Source of the DNA: Xenosphaeropsis pyriputrescens
Taxonomy: Eukaryota > Ascomycota > Leotiomycetes > Phacidiales > Phacidiaceae
Length of the DNA stretch: 64,000 bases
Direction: 5' to 3'
Assembly: GCA_022609375.1 (NCBI GenBank)
Contig: JAGKQE010000033.1
Span: 186,001-250,000, forward strand
Each line of letters opens with the position of its first letter. Within the stretch, counting starts at the first letter, position 1. The position numbers and the translations under genes were made by a program. Under the pieces are notes generated by a model that was given only the letters and a program-made list of their open reading frames with translations, was not told the DNA's origin and did not search any database. This document shows positions 11,198 to 22,542 of this stretch, in pieces.

Positions 11198-12825
11198 ATG
11201 GAAGCAAAACATGAGTCTAAGGAAGTACTGCTAGTTACTCCCCTGAAGCCACCTGCGAAGAGTTCGTCAAAGAAAGTAGTGCCAGTCACTCTTTTGAAGC
11301 CAGCTGCAAATAATTCATCTAAATTAACGCCACCGGCTACTCCTTTCAAACGGGTTGAAAATGCCGAAGCTACAACCGTTGACGCGGAGTGTCAAGTCTA
11401 TGCAAGTGAGCTATTGGATATATCTGATGCAGAGCCGGTGCCCAAGAATAAGGTGCAGGTAGACAGGCTCTTGGGGCCGGAAGACGTTTACGTAGGTCTA
11501 ATCTATAGCGCGCCTTACCATGAGCCGCGAGTGAAATGGGACAAAAAAAGCAATTCATTTACCATGACACAGGGCTCCGGGATGATATTCACGAAAACGA
11601 GGAAGATGGTTGTTATTAGAAAGTTCACCAACATGTTCCTTGCTGTACCAATATTTTCGTACCGCGGTCATGGGATGTTGTATAAGGATTCCGAAGTGAT
11701 GCTTGAACACATTGGTATTCTACCTACACTAGAGGATCCCAAGAGCTGTGAGGGTGTGGAGACTACGCAACCGCTGGAAACGCAGTCACAGGGTACATAA
11801 GTCTCACACATCCCGTCGGCTTGGGAGCAGGGTCGAAAACTAATCTCGCATGGCTATCTACGGGTTGCTCCAGTGGGGTCTATGGATCCAGAAGGAGTGC
11901 GTGGTGATTGGTGGAAAGTGAAGGAAAACTGAGGGGAAACTCGTTCGTTCACTTCACCAAGGCAGTAGTCCAACCTTATAATGAAGTAAAAGGTATAAGA
12001 CTTGCAGAACTTGATAATGTCTCAACGAAAAGGCTCCGTCGCCTCTTCGAAAGAGCAATGTGGAGCGGTGCTATTCGTCCCAGGCATGAAGGTTATAAGA
12101 AAGACAGCCCAACTGGCGAACTAATTCATTTCGAGTATTGGCCGCCAAAACAGACAATGAAAACGAAGTCTTCGAAAAGTGATCACAAACAAGATCGGAA
12201 CGGAAAGTCATTAAGAAAAGACAAAAATCACTAAGACCCAAGAGTCAAGCCAAACGAGCCAAAAGAGGCTCAGGCACAAGATAAGGGAAAGATGCAAGCA
12301 CTGCAAGAGCTGTCTGGAGATTATATAAACCCATCGCTCATGAACCTGGGCGAGTGACAAATGGTTGGAGCCAAAGGGAAGGTGATCAAGAGCGAAAAGA
12401 GTAAAAATTCCGAAGGGGGTACCACCAAGAACGGAAAGAAAACGGGGGACCAGATGGATGCGGCATTCACTTCTTCATACTACCATGGAGGGCCGAGCAA
12501 GCATTGGGAACATCTTGTAGATATTCGATTGCCAGAGGATTTCAGCTCATCAGATTCGTCAGGAACTGGCCATCTTGGAGATCCCAAAACGGCGGAAAAC
12601 CAGGTGGAAGAACCAGTGCAAGAGAGCAGTGGAGAGAGTGCCGATACTGCGCCCGTTGAAGACAATTACAAGTACCCAGTCGTGGACGTTGGAGACCTCC
12701 TCGAATTCATAGGAGTTCCAGATTCATATGCACCTATACATCGACATGTTCCTAGGCCCTGGCATAAGGATTGGCCCTTCGACTACGAATATGAGTATGG
12801 TTTTTGTGGTTCTATGGGTTATTAG
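11198..12825 (+). pseudogene. DUF6590-type protein gene, broken by stops and a frameshift
   Basis: An ATG at 11198 opens a frame of about 200 codons with three degenerate repeats of a TPLKPxAxxSSK-like unit, then a domain-like stretch (MIFTKTRKMVVIRKFTNMFL, then VPIFSYRGHGM) that resembles DUF6590, a domain common in ascomycetes. A TAA at 11798 interrupts it, but the same frame continues plausibly to a TGA at 11930. Across 11917-11932 the reading shifts, and a second block begins LRGNSFVHFTKAVVQPYNE. That block runs on in a single frame through TAA 12232 and TGA 12355 to a last stop at 12823, with an acidic Ser-rich tail ending in YEYEYGFCGSMGY. Two TAAs are one C-to-T change from CAA. Introns that remove a stop could rescue part of it, but I found none that restores the whole. 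Function unknown. Confidence 0.6.
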
Positions 12826-15800
12826 TCTGAGGACCGAATTTTATTAGAGCCGAATGCATACTTACTTTCAGATATGGTTGTCTCCACAGGGAAACGTCCT
12901 CGCCCGGTTTCGTAGACAACGGTTATTTCAAGTGGTTTTTATGGTAGTCGGAAGATAAAATTTGATGTCTGAATGCAGTTTTTCTTCTTTTCTTTGGCGT
13001 TCAAACGATTCAGCTTGAAGATCCTCCACAAGCTTTTTGTTGATTTAGTATGTATTAGAGTTTTCGAGAGACATACAGCGTTTTACCCCAATCTTATGTT
13101 CTATCTCATGATTCTCTAGTTTCCAATAGACACTCCCTGTCGATGTTGAGTTATGATTAACCAAAGCTCTTGTGGAACAGTAAGTAGTATCGAGATACAA
13201 GTCGTCAGACAAAAGGAAAAGAAAGAATTTCAAAAAAAAAAAAAAAAAACAAGTAAGCGACTGTCATAACGCCTCATTTGAAAAGAGTTACACTTAACGT
13301 TGTCTGACAAGGACTTGGCTTTCAAGCCTCCTATGTTATTGAGCGCTCCAGCCTAATGCTTATGTTAACCTTGATCCAAAGGACAGCTCTCCAATCCAAG
13401 CTCATCGATACAGCAAGTAAACTTTCTCAGTCGTCTCCTGGGGAGGCCCTATCATTTTCCAGTCCTACCGACAAACCCAACCCATTTCCTCAAGGAGCCT
13501 AGATGTTATTGCTCGAATGTTATCCTATCAGAGTACTTGAAAATTATGCTGGACCTCGATGACTTCCATCATCAGGGTAACATTTACCAACATCCACCTT
13601 CATGACTCCTGTCATGCTTGCTTCGGAGCTCGACTCCGGTCGGAGCAAATAGTAACACGGCATTGCTTTGTTGTTTTGTACAACTTGGAATCAACCTCAC
13701 ATGTCTATGACATGATGGGTTAGACAGTTCCACCAATATCTTGTCTGGATTTGCAGCAAGTCCAAATTTATAATCATGGGCAAGATTACTCCTTTCCCGA
13801 TAGTTTGAGGACATATCTGCCATTATCTCCGAACTTGTCGTTGGTTCATTGCTAAACAAAAGAAAACAAAACAAGAGCATGAACAAAAGACAAAAAGCCA
13901 TTGTCCTTCAACTTGGGGTGATGAAAGAACACTTACACAATGGATAATTATCAACATCCACGGATATGAGTTGTTGTGAGGCTGCTTGAAAGATAACGTG
14001 ATGCCAAGCCTCACAACAAAAATGCATATCTTTGATCCAATGATTGAGAGGAGTTAACCCGTCGTTCTCAGACAAATACATTCTCCATAGAGCTGAAATG
14101 TGGCACTCGTCTTTGTATCATAAGAGAGCAGATCTGTGGAATGGTATTGGTGTCATTTATGATGAAATGCTTGTGGTGCGACACCAACGTCGCCGGACTT
14201 GGCTCTTCTTACCTCTCTCTTCACCCATCAACAGTACCATCTCTCTCATAGGATCAAGAGTTTTTGGAATTGATAAAGTGGCTATGATGAGGCAAATGTG
14301 ACCTATGGTGGAGTTGTGAAAAGGTAAAATGTGTGAATGAAATCTGAGCCACCTTCGCCTCCTATTTTACGCAATTCCTGCTGGGGTTGAATTAGAAAAA
14401 TCATGCTTCTAAGCTGGTAAATTTCGTACTTAATACCTTGATCTTCCCTCAGGTTGCTGTTCCCTCCACTTTTAGTCTTTTGACTTCCTTCTTCTTTTGT
14501 CTCGAAATGTAGGATCTGTATAATAAAGCCTGTTGAGGTGCTGTATCGGCCGTGCGATGCAAAAGCTACGGCCCATATATAACTTTTGTGGCCATTAACT
14601 ATGTAATACTCGACATCGTCTTGTACTTGGGATATCTCAGAAAGCGGCCGATCAGCAATACATACAAAACGACTCAAGCTTAGAGCGATGTTTTCTCAAA
14701 CACAGCAGCTCTTGAGAAACACTGCCTGGACAGACCGGTGCCAATCAGAGCGTAAGATTTGATGCGTACATATGTACATCCAATGCCATACATACCTACC
14801 TGGATCAATATTGTGCGACGGTATAATCACAACCTTCTATTTTGCCTTGATATCTCGTATCTGTGATCATTCGATACTGTGATACGATTTGTGTGTAGTA
14901 ACGTAAGTTGATCTGTGGGGTTTGCTGGTCAAAGGGGTTCATGAGAGTGACAAAACCGGCAGGTAGCCGAGAGACGATGGCACGGCCTCTGTGTGATTCA
15001 AATACCAGCAGAATAATAGGTATGGGATCTAGATCTGATACGCTCATAGCAACCCCTTCATGCGAGGTCTCTCAGCATAACTCGAGAGATGCCGAAGAAA
15101 GCGGATGAAGCTCTCGATACGGTTCTCAACAGTTCGTCATGCTCCTCGGCCCAGCTCCAGAATTTCATAATTTCGGCATCACCAAAGCTTTTTGTGGGTT
15201 TACAGCCTCGCCAGCCTGGTGTACCTCGGCGTTTGGAGCTCCATGGACATTCCGGAGCGCTATCAATGCTAGTCGCCGGGCATGAGTGGGCCTCTTAAGG
15301 CCATCTGGGTCATGTTCGCCATTGCGGCCATTCATACCTCACATGAATGGCCTTTCAAATCTACTCTGGTGCTCTACTCCGTGCGTCTTTGCGTTCGCCG
15401 CTGCTCGCCTTCGTTTCAACCAAACAACAGGGCTAGTGAGCGTGGATATACCACGCAGCAATCGCATTTCAAATTGCACTGCGTTCCGCAAGGAGTCCCG
15501 CTTGGATGAGATGTCCTCGGCCTACTTAGGGTCGGCGGGCAGTGTTCCTGTCGGAAGACGGAGAAACTAGCGAGTGACGACTCACCTCAAGGGGCGCACA
15601 TGCTAACGACCAGTCGATTTCTGTTTGTTCCATCTCAGACAATTGCGAGAGAAATCGAGACATGCAGAACGTGTGGTCCTTACTGTTCCTGTGATACCGA
15701 GGAAGCAACAAATGATTGTCCTTGCCCTGCAAGATCATTTGAGGTCTATGCTTTTCTAAGCTACTTTCGTATCCCAAGATACCGAGGGATAGCTGAGTTT

Positions 15801-15932
15801 CATGCAAGAAATCATTCCATAAATATTTTCCTAGTTCCTCGATTCCGTCCCCTTCTCCTGCTCTTTATCTCTCGATGACATTTTCTCTACCTAACATCCA
15901 AGGAAATACTAAAGCCTAGGCGTCAATTAAGA
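12826..15932. other. Gene-poor intergenic stretch
   Basis: 3.1 kb between the broken DUF6590 gene and CYP505. Seen: an A-tract of about 18 at 13231-13249, only short frames without family resemblance, and a perfect 10-bp inverted repeat at 15326-15352. The last few hundred bases should hold the CYP505 promoter and leader. Confidence 0.4.
15326..15352. repeat. Perfect 10-bp inverted repeat, 7-nt loop
   Basis: Arms GGCCATTCAT (15326-15335) and ATGAATGGCC (15343-15352) around ACCTCAC, about 580 bp before the CYP505 start. Could form a hairpin or bind a dimeric factor; no role is established. Confidence 0.6.
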
Positions 15933-18900
15933 ATGACGGAATATACACCTATACCGGGGCCAACAGGTATCCCAATACTGGGCAATGCCCTGGAAATCGA
16001 TCCTGCCAATGCCATGGCCAGTCTTGGTCGACTTGCAGATATCTATGGTAAGTTGGCGTTGGGCAGTTTTACTGAATAAAACTAACTCTTTGGCTTAGGA
16101 CCATTCTACAAACTTACGCTCAGTGGTCACGACCGATATTATATTTCGAGCGTGGAACTCATGAACGAAGTCTGCGATGAGAAACGATTCGACAAAGCTG
16201 TAGCCGGTGCGCTAAAGGAGATCAGAGTCGGCGTCGAAGATGGCCTTTTTACTGCTTTCCCAGGCGAACACAACTGGGAGGTAGCACATAGAGTTCTCAT
16301 GCCTGCATTTGGACCTCTCTCCATTCGTGGCATGTTCGACGAAATGCACGACATTGCTTCTCAGCTTGTTATGAAATGGGCGAGATTTGGATCGAAAGAT
16401 ACAATCAATGTCACAGACGACTTTACCAGATTGACTTTGGATTCTATCGCAATTTGTGCTATGGACACCCGATTCAACTCGTTCTACAAACCTGAATTGC
16501 ATCCATTCGTCGATGCTATGGTAGGATTGCTGATCGAGTCCGGTGAGAGAGCAAGACGACCTGCTATTCAAACATATCTCATGGGTGCAGCACAAAAGAA
16601 GTTGGAGGAAGACATTGCATTTATGAAGCAAGTTGCTGCGGAAGTTGTAGCAGAGAGAAGGGCTCATCCAGCGGACAAGAAAGATCTTCTGAATGCTATG
16701 ATTTTAGGGCGGGATCCAAAGACTGGAGAGGGTCTTACAGATGCCAGTATCATGAACAACATGATTACATTCCTCATTGCTGGCAAGTAGCATGCCTCAT
16801 ATATAGTCACTTCATCTAATGTTTTGCAGGCCACGAAACGACTTCCGGAATGTTATCTTTTCTTTTCTATTATCTCTTGAAAAACCCGGCCGCATATCAA
16901 GCAGCACAGAAGGAGGTTGATGCGCTAGTTGGGCGTGGCCCCGTCACTGTGGAGCATATGTCTCAGTTGCCATATATCAGCGCATGTTTACGAGAGACGT
17001 TGAGACTTCGACCTACCGCCGCTGCTTTCTCTCTAACACCCAAAGAAGATACTGTCTTAGGAGGGAAATTCCAACTCAAGAAAGGTGCACCAATTGTCGC
17101 AAATCTGCCCAAGATACACCGCGATCCTGCTGTGTATGGCGAGGATGCTGAGGAGTTCAGACCAGAAAGAATGTTGGATGAGCCATTCTCAAAACTGCCA
17201 CCCAATGCTTGGAAGGTAGGTTTCGTTCTAAAATCATGATTCCGAAAACTGACAAAAATTAGCCATTTGGAAACGGCATGCGTGGCTGTATTGGCAGACC
17301 TTTTGCATGGCAAGAAGCACTGCTCACTGTCTGTTTGCTTCTCCAAAACTTCAATTTCCGCCTACACGACCCAAGCTATGAGTTATCCATCCTCCAGACT
17401 TTGACGATCAAGCCAAAAGGATTCTTCATGCATGCAAGTTTGCGGGAGGGCATCGATTCGGTTCATCTTGAAAAACTGCTCCATATCGATACATCTAAGG
17501 AGGGCCATGTTTCTGAAAAGGACAAGAAGCTTAGTCAACCCAGTAAATCAGGAAAGGCCACCAAGCCAATGACCATTCTTTACGGATCGAACTCCGGAAC
17601 TTGCGAAGCATTGGCTCAGAGTCTGGCCAGGAGTGCAGCAGGATACAGCTTCCATGCGGATGTTCAGCCATTAGATTCAGCTGTGGGCAGCGTCCCCAAG
17701 GATCAACCTGTCCTTATGATATCCCCCAGTTACGAAGGGCAGCCCCCTGATAATGCAGCTCATTTTGTTGAGTGGTTAGCTGGTTTGAAGGGCGATGAAT
17801 TGAAGGGTGCCCAATATGCGATCTACGGAGTTGGAAACCATGACTGGGTCTCGACTTTCCACAAAGTACCAAAAGGGTTGGACTCTGCTTTCGCCGAGCA
17901 TGGTGCCAAGAAAATTGCTGAGACAGGTCTTGGTGACGTAGCTGCAGGCGATATCTTCAACGACTTCGACAAGTGGCAAGATGAAGTCTTCTGGCCATCA
18001 GTCAGTGGGGCGCCGGAAGATGTGTCTAACGAAACCAGTGTTGATGTCGAAATCGATACAACTACTCGCACTACTCGGCTTCGTCAGGACGTCAGAGAGG
18101 CCATAGTCATCAGCAACGAAGTCTTAACAGTTGCTGGCGAGGCAGAGAAGCGCCACATCAAATTGCAATTACCAACCGGCATAACCTACAAGGTTGGCGA
18201 CTACCTCGCTGTTCTTCCCCTCAATGATTCCAAGAACATTCACCGTATTCTTAAACGATATGGTTTGCCATGGGACTCCATGATTACTATCAAATCTGGC
18301 GCGAACACTACTCTCCCAATGAATCAACCCATGTCTATCAACGATATTCTGGGTGCTTATGTCGAACTTGCTCAACCAGCGACCAAGAAGAACGTTTACA
18401 AAATAGCCTCCAGTATTCCCGATGAAACGATCAGAAAGCAGTTGGAGGGCCTTGCTACAACGAAGTTCGATAGTGAGATCACCTTCAAGCGTCGCTCACC
18501 TCTCGATCTTCTTGAAGAATATCCTTCCGCCACACTAGCCCTCGGGGACTTCCTAGCCATGTTGCCTCCAATGCGCATCAGACAATACTCTATTTCTTCC
18601 TCTCCTCTCTTCGACCCGTCTACCGCATCCCTCACCTGGTCTGTTCTCGATAGCCCTGCGCTTTCAGCTGAAGGAAAGCGTTACCTTGGTGTCGCATCCA
18701 ACTATCTATCCAAGGTCGAAGCAGGAGATCGCGTCCATGTCTCTGTCAAACCTTCCCACGGCAATTTCCGTCCTCCATCTGACGTTGAGAAGACACCTCT
18801 GATCATGATCTGTGCTGGAACCGGTCTCGCACCTTTCAGGGGTTTCGTTCAGGAGCGTGCTATGCAAATTGCCGTTGGCCGAAGCCTTGCACCCGCACAT

Positions 18901-19266
18901 CTCTTCATTGGCTGTGCTCATCCGGAGAGGGACATCCTTTTCAAGGATGAATTGAAGGCATGGGAAGAACAGGGTGTTGTCAAGACCTACTACGCGTACA
19001 GTAAGGCCAAGGATCAGAGCAAGGGCTGCAAATATGTTCAAGATAGACTCTGGGAGGAGAGAGAGGAGATGGTCAAGATCTTTGACGAGGGCGGAAGAGT
19101 TTATGTCTGTGGCAGTGCTGGGGTCGGTGATGGCGTCAAGGGCATTGTTTGCAGGATGTACAGGGAGGTTGCCGAGGAACGAGGCAAAGATAAGACGGAT
19201 GAGGAGGTCGAGGAGTGGTTCCGAGGCATCAAAAGTGATCGTTATGCAAGTGATGTCTTTGCTTGA
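15933..19266 (+). CDS. CYP505-type self-sufficient P450: NADPH-P450 reductase fusion
   Basis: Single-chain fatty-acid (subterminal) hydroxylase of the P450foxy/CYP505 kind: heme domain plus FMN/FAD reductase. Exons are 15933-16047, 16099-16782, 16830-17215 and 17263-19266, giving 1062 aa, matching the family's roughly 1060-1080. The heme domain starts PIPGPTGIPILGNALEIDP, has the I-helix GHETTS, the ExxR motif ETLR, and the Cys ligand at about residue 404 in PFGNGMRGCIGRPFAW. After a linker the FMN domain begins at LYGSNSGTCEALA (about residue 500), FAD binding shows as RQYSISSSPL (about 830), and NADPH binding as GTGLAPFRGF (about 918). It ends SDRYASDVFA, the usual C-terminus. Intron 2 is of the GC...AG type. 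Probably membrane-independent, as in the family. Confidence 0.96.
16783..16829 (+). other. GC-AG intron in CYP505 gene
   Basis: The donor reads G|GCAAGT, the standard context for non-canonical GC donors, and the acceptor is TTTTGCAG. Phase and protein continuity (FLIAGHETTS) demand this 47-bp removal. Confidence 0.85.
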
Positions 19267-21515
19267 TCACATGTATAAGTTAGAATTGTTTGGTGTTTGG
19301 AGGTATGGGATCAAAGGTTATGGCAATAGGCTTAGAAGTGTTGGTGTTTTTTAGATTAATTTATTACTTTTGCTTATTATTTGGTGTTTGAACTTGGTAT
19401 GAGGACTTTACTCTACCCATTTCGTGTGCTCATCAATCAACCATTCCTTCTGTTGGGCTAAGATTTCCTACTGCAGCCAAGCAAGGGCGAAATTGTTTTC
19501 TCCTTTTCAGTCGGAAAAGGCGGAGCAATTGAAAACAAAGTTGAGGATAGGGAACTTTATGTGCTTTTTACAACATTCCTAGAAGCTCAATTTTGAAATA
19601 AACACAAACTGAACAGGAATGTAATGGAATGGTGAGCAGATCCGTTAAACGTATCATGCCATCACTGAGAAGCAATTAAGAGGATGACTCTATACCAGAG
19701 CTGCGAGACGTGACGTTGTACCGCCCAGATGACTATGATCCAAGATGTGCTATCTTGAATTACAGCTCATATTGTCAAGAAACACGCCTCCGATCGAAGA
19801 ATAGACGTTTACATTCATGGAGAACGTTATGATGAGGAGTGCCTTTGGGGTCTGACAGAAAATAATTTGAAAGGTAAAGCGTGCTTTCTTGCCTTTTTTG
19901 AGAGGGAGGCCACCTGCTCGCATACAGATCTATAGTCCCTTTATAACATACTCCACGACCAAAGAAGGAAAAAGTTTAACTGGTCCTGAAGTCAAAGAGG
20001 CGCGGGTGCAGCACGAATCTACCAAGTCAGCTGCTAGCATCAGCAAGGACAAAGTTAAAGCAAAACTGAGTTTCGACTTCCTTTTGCAACCTCCTGAGTA
20101 GAGGATATACACTTTCCATGATGGAGTTCTGTGTGGAGTATAACAAGTGCTTTGATCTCGTGCTGGACAAAGTTCTTCCGACCAAGTCGTAACTCTGGAC
20201 CTTCTATACATCAGACTAGTTTGGGCTCTTGAAATGACTATATCTGGTCAGATTTCCCGAAAAATTGGTATACAAGAATTGCAAGGTTTTCTATTATCGG
20301 GTATAGCACGTCTTAATAATAACAACACTCTCATATCAAACTGGAAAGAATTGACATAGCCTGCTTGGAAAGCTTCTAGATGTCATTAAAGGGGACTACC
20401 AATCATCCAGAATCAGTTCATTGTTAAGCAAGATATTACACCCGATGAAAAGATGTACTATATTCCAGCACTTGCAGGAAAGTAAAGTCCAACGAATTTT
20501 GGCTTGAATCCTACAAAGCAGCTGTTATGAAATGAGTTCAAAGGTTGTGGCCTTTTTCAAGGTAGACTTCGAATCACCCCTTGACAGAATCGACAATTAA
20601 AGCGAAGAAAGTATTAAGAATAATAGAAATCTATATCTCACAACAAATAGCAAGTCTTGCCTCTTTTAAAAAAGCTAAATAGAATCTTTATATGCAAATA
20701 AGTTATTTAGGTAGATCAGAGCAATAAGCAGGGTTTCTAAACATGAATTTCAATAAATACATAGTTTTCAACGTCAAGGGTCAGGTCAAAGTCAGTCTAA
20801 GACAGAGGTGGTAGTTTTATAGCATTCAGTGAGACAACCAGTTGCAGCTCTGAAATCTCTCCTTTATTTCGTGATAAAATTTCAAGTGGAACTCATTGAT
20901 ATATGACCAGCATAAACTCCCAGAACATCGCAACATGAATACATATGCTAAACAGATATTGAGTTACGTTATGACTATCCCAATTTATGAAAATATATCA
21001 TCTCAATTCATGATGGACCCCGATTTGACAGAACTTAATAAATTAGCTTTTCCCCTCAACTAGACAGCATTTTTATTGAAGCAATATCACAGGAAGCCCA
21101 CTCCTTCAATTATATATATATACTACAAATTTTTAAATTTTTAAAAGGGGCTTTTTGCACATACAATACGTATTAGAAAGACACGAGTTATCGTCCCCAG
21201 AGCTAGGAATAGTATGGAAGGTGATTAGTCCAATGACAGCCTTGACATCGAATCTTGTCGCAGCATTTATATGCAATGACTGATACTCTTGATCAGCACG
21301 TTGTCTTGACTACCCACCATCGTTTGACTATCATAATCAATAGAAAAGAGTAGCGGGTTCACACCGTGTTTAGAGATATTCACCTCAACTAAACAAAAGA
21401 ACGAAACCACCAAATATGAAGCTCAAAATAGGGGACAAGGCTCGTCCGCAACTTCGGAATAAAAGGAGTCCAGCATTCTACATTTTGAGCATAAATTTCG
21501 TGCCTATATTCTACT
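19267..21515. other. AT-rich intergenic stretch
   Basis: 2.2 kb between convergent CYP505 and 2OG oxygenase genes, with marked AT richness from about 20.2 to 21.2 kb, including a TATATATATA run near 21.11 kb and an A/T homopolymer cluster after it. No coding frame recognised. It could be a decayed repeat, but I see no terminal repeats or transposase remains. Confidence 0.4.
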
Positions 21516-22542
21516 TTATTTGCCAGCGCCATAAGTGCTAGCAAATCTCTCCATCATATGTTCCTCGACTGTGAGAACACCCTTTTTCCCGACACTGCCA
21601 TCCAGAGGCGCCAACTTGCTGTCCAAATTGCCATCAAAGAAGAACGGTACGGAGTATCTATCTGTCTTATTCTGGCAGAGCACACGATGCATATTACTCT
21701 TATACTTGCCGGATGTCCACATATCTAGCATATCTCCAATATTGACCACGTATGCATCAGCATTCGGAGCCACATCGATCCAACCACCCGTAGCATTGTT
21801 CAACACCTGTAGTCCAGAATGATCATCTTGCAACAACAGCGTAATAGCACCGAAATCAGTATGCGCTCCCGCACCAAGCTGTTTATCCTGGACGACAGCA
21901 GCAGGCGGATAGTGTAGAAGACGCATGACAGCCACGGCGTCATTTGATGTAAAGTCATCAAAGACATCCAGGCCATACGGTAGGCCTCTAGCCAGAATTT
22001 GCAAGACCTTAAGGCTGAGAGCATGCAGAGTAGCATAGTATTCCTCCATGGGCTGCTGAAACAGTTCGGCCGGCAAATTTGGCCAGACATTAGGGCCGAT
22101 GAAGAACGGGTGTGCCATTGCTCTCGGGTCCTCAGGGGGCGTCTCCTTGCCAATATAGAACCCCTTCCGGCCGAAAAGATCAGATTTGCGCCCAATATTC
22201 CTGTGACTCGAAGCGCAAACTCACCTCCTTCAAGTCCGGCACTCCACCGGCCTGCAATACTTGATTACCAATCACCTCGTACCCCCGGTTACTGCCCTGC
22301 TTCGCTGTCGTCTTGTCCAGCTTCATCTTCTCCTCTATCGGCAGCGAGAAGATCATCTCAGCGCCCTTGAACACAGCTTCCTGCAGCGACCGAGGCACGC
22401 CGTGACCAACTAGCTGGAAAAACCCCGTCGTCGTACATGCTGCGCGCACTTCTTCTACGATGCGCTGAGCCTCGGGAGAGTCCGCATCGCGCAGGAATGG
22501 TCCAATATCGACGGTCGGGATGTGAATGTCGCCAGTGGCCAT
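21516..22542 (-). CDS. 2-oxoglutarate-Fe(II) dioxygenase (isopenicillin N synthase-like)
   Basis: Exon 1 is 22225-22542 and exon 2 is 21516-22163; the 61-bp intron has donor GTGAGT and acceptor AAG, chosen because GVPDLKE then joins GFYIGKETPPEDPRAM. 321 aa. The N-terminal DIOX_N block is IPTVDIGPFL ... TTGFFQLVGHGVP. The metal triad is HTDFGAITLLLQDD (His, Asp) and SNMHRVL (distal His); the 2OG-binding Arg/Ser is in RYSVPFFFDGN. Members act in secondary metabolism, hormone modification or detoxification; no cluster enzyme adjoins it, so the substrate is open. No signal peptide. Confidence 0.92.

Noticed and set aside
14303..14677. 124-codon minus-strand frame
   Set aside because: No ATG at its head (TTG only), no family resemblance, and no convincing splice sites.
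20200..21200. AT-rich block considered as a RIP-mutated transposon
   Set aside because: No terminal repeats, target duplication or transposase/reverse-transcriptase remnants could be read by eye.
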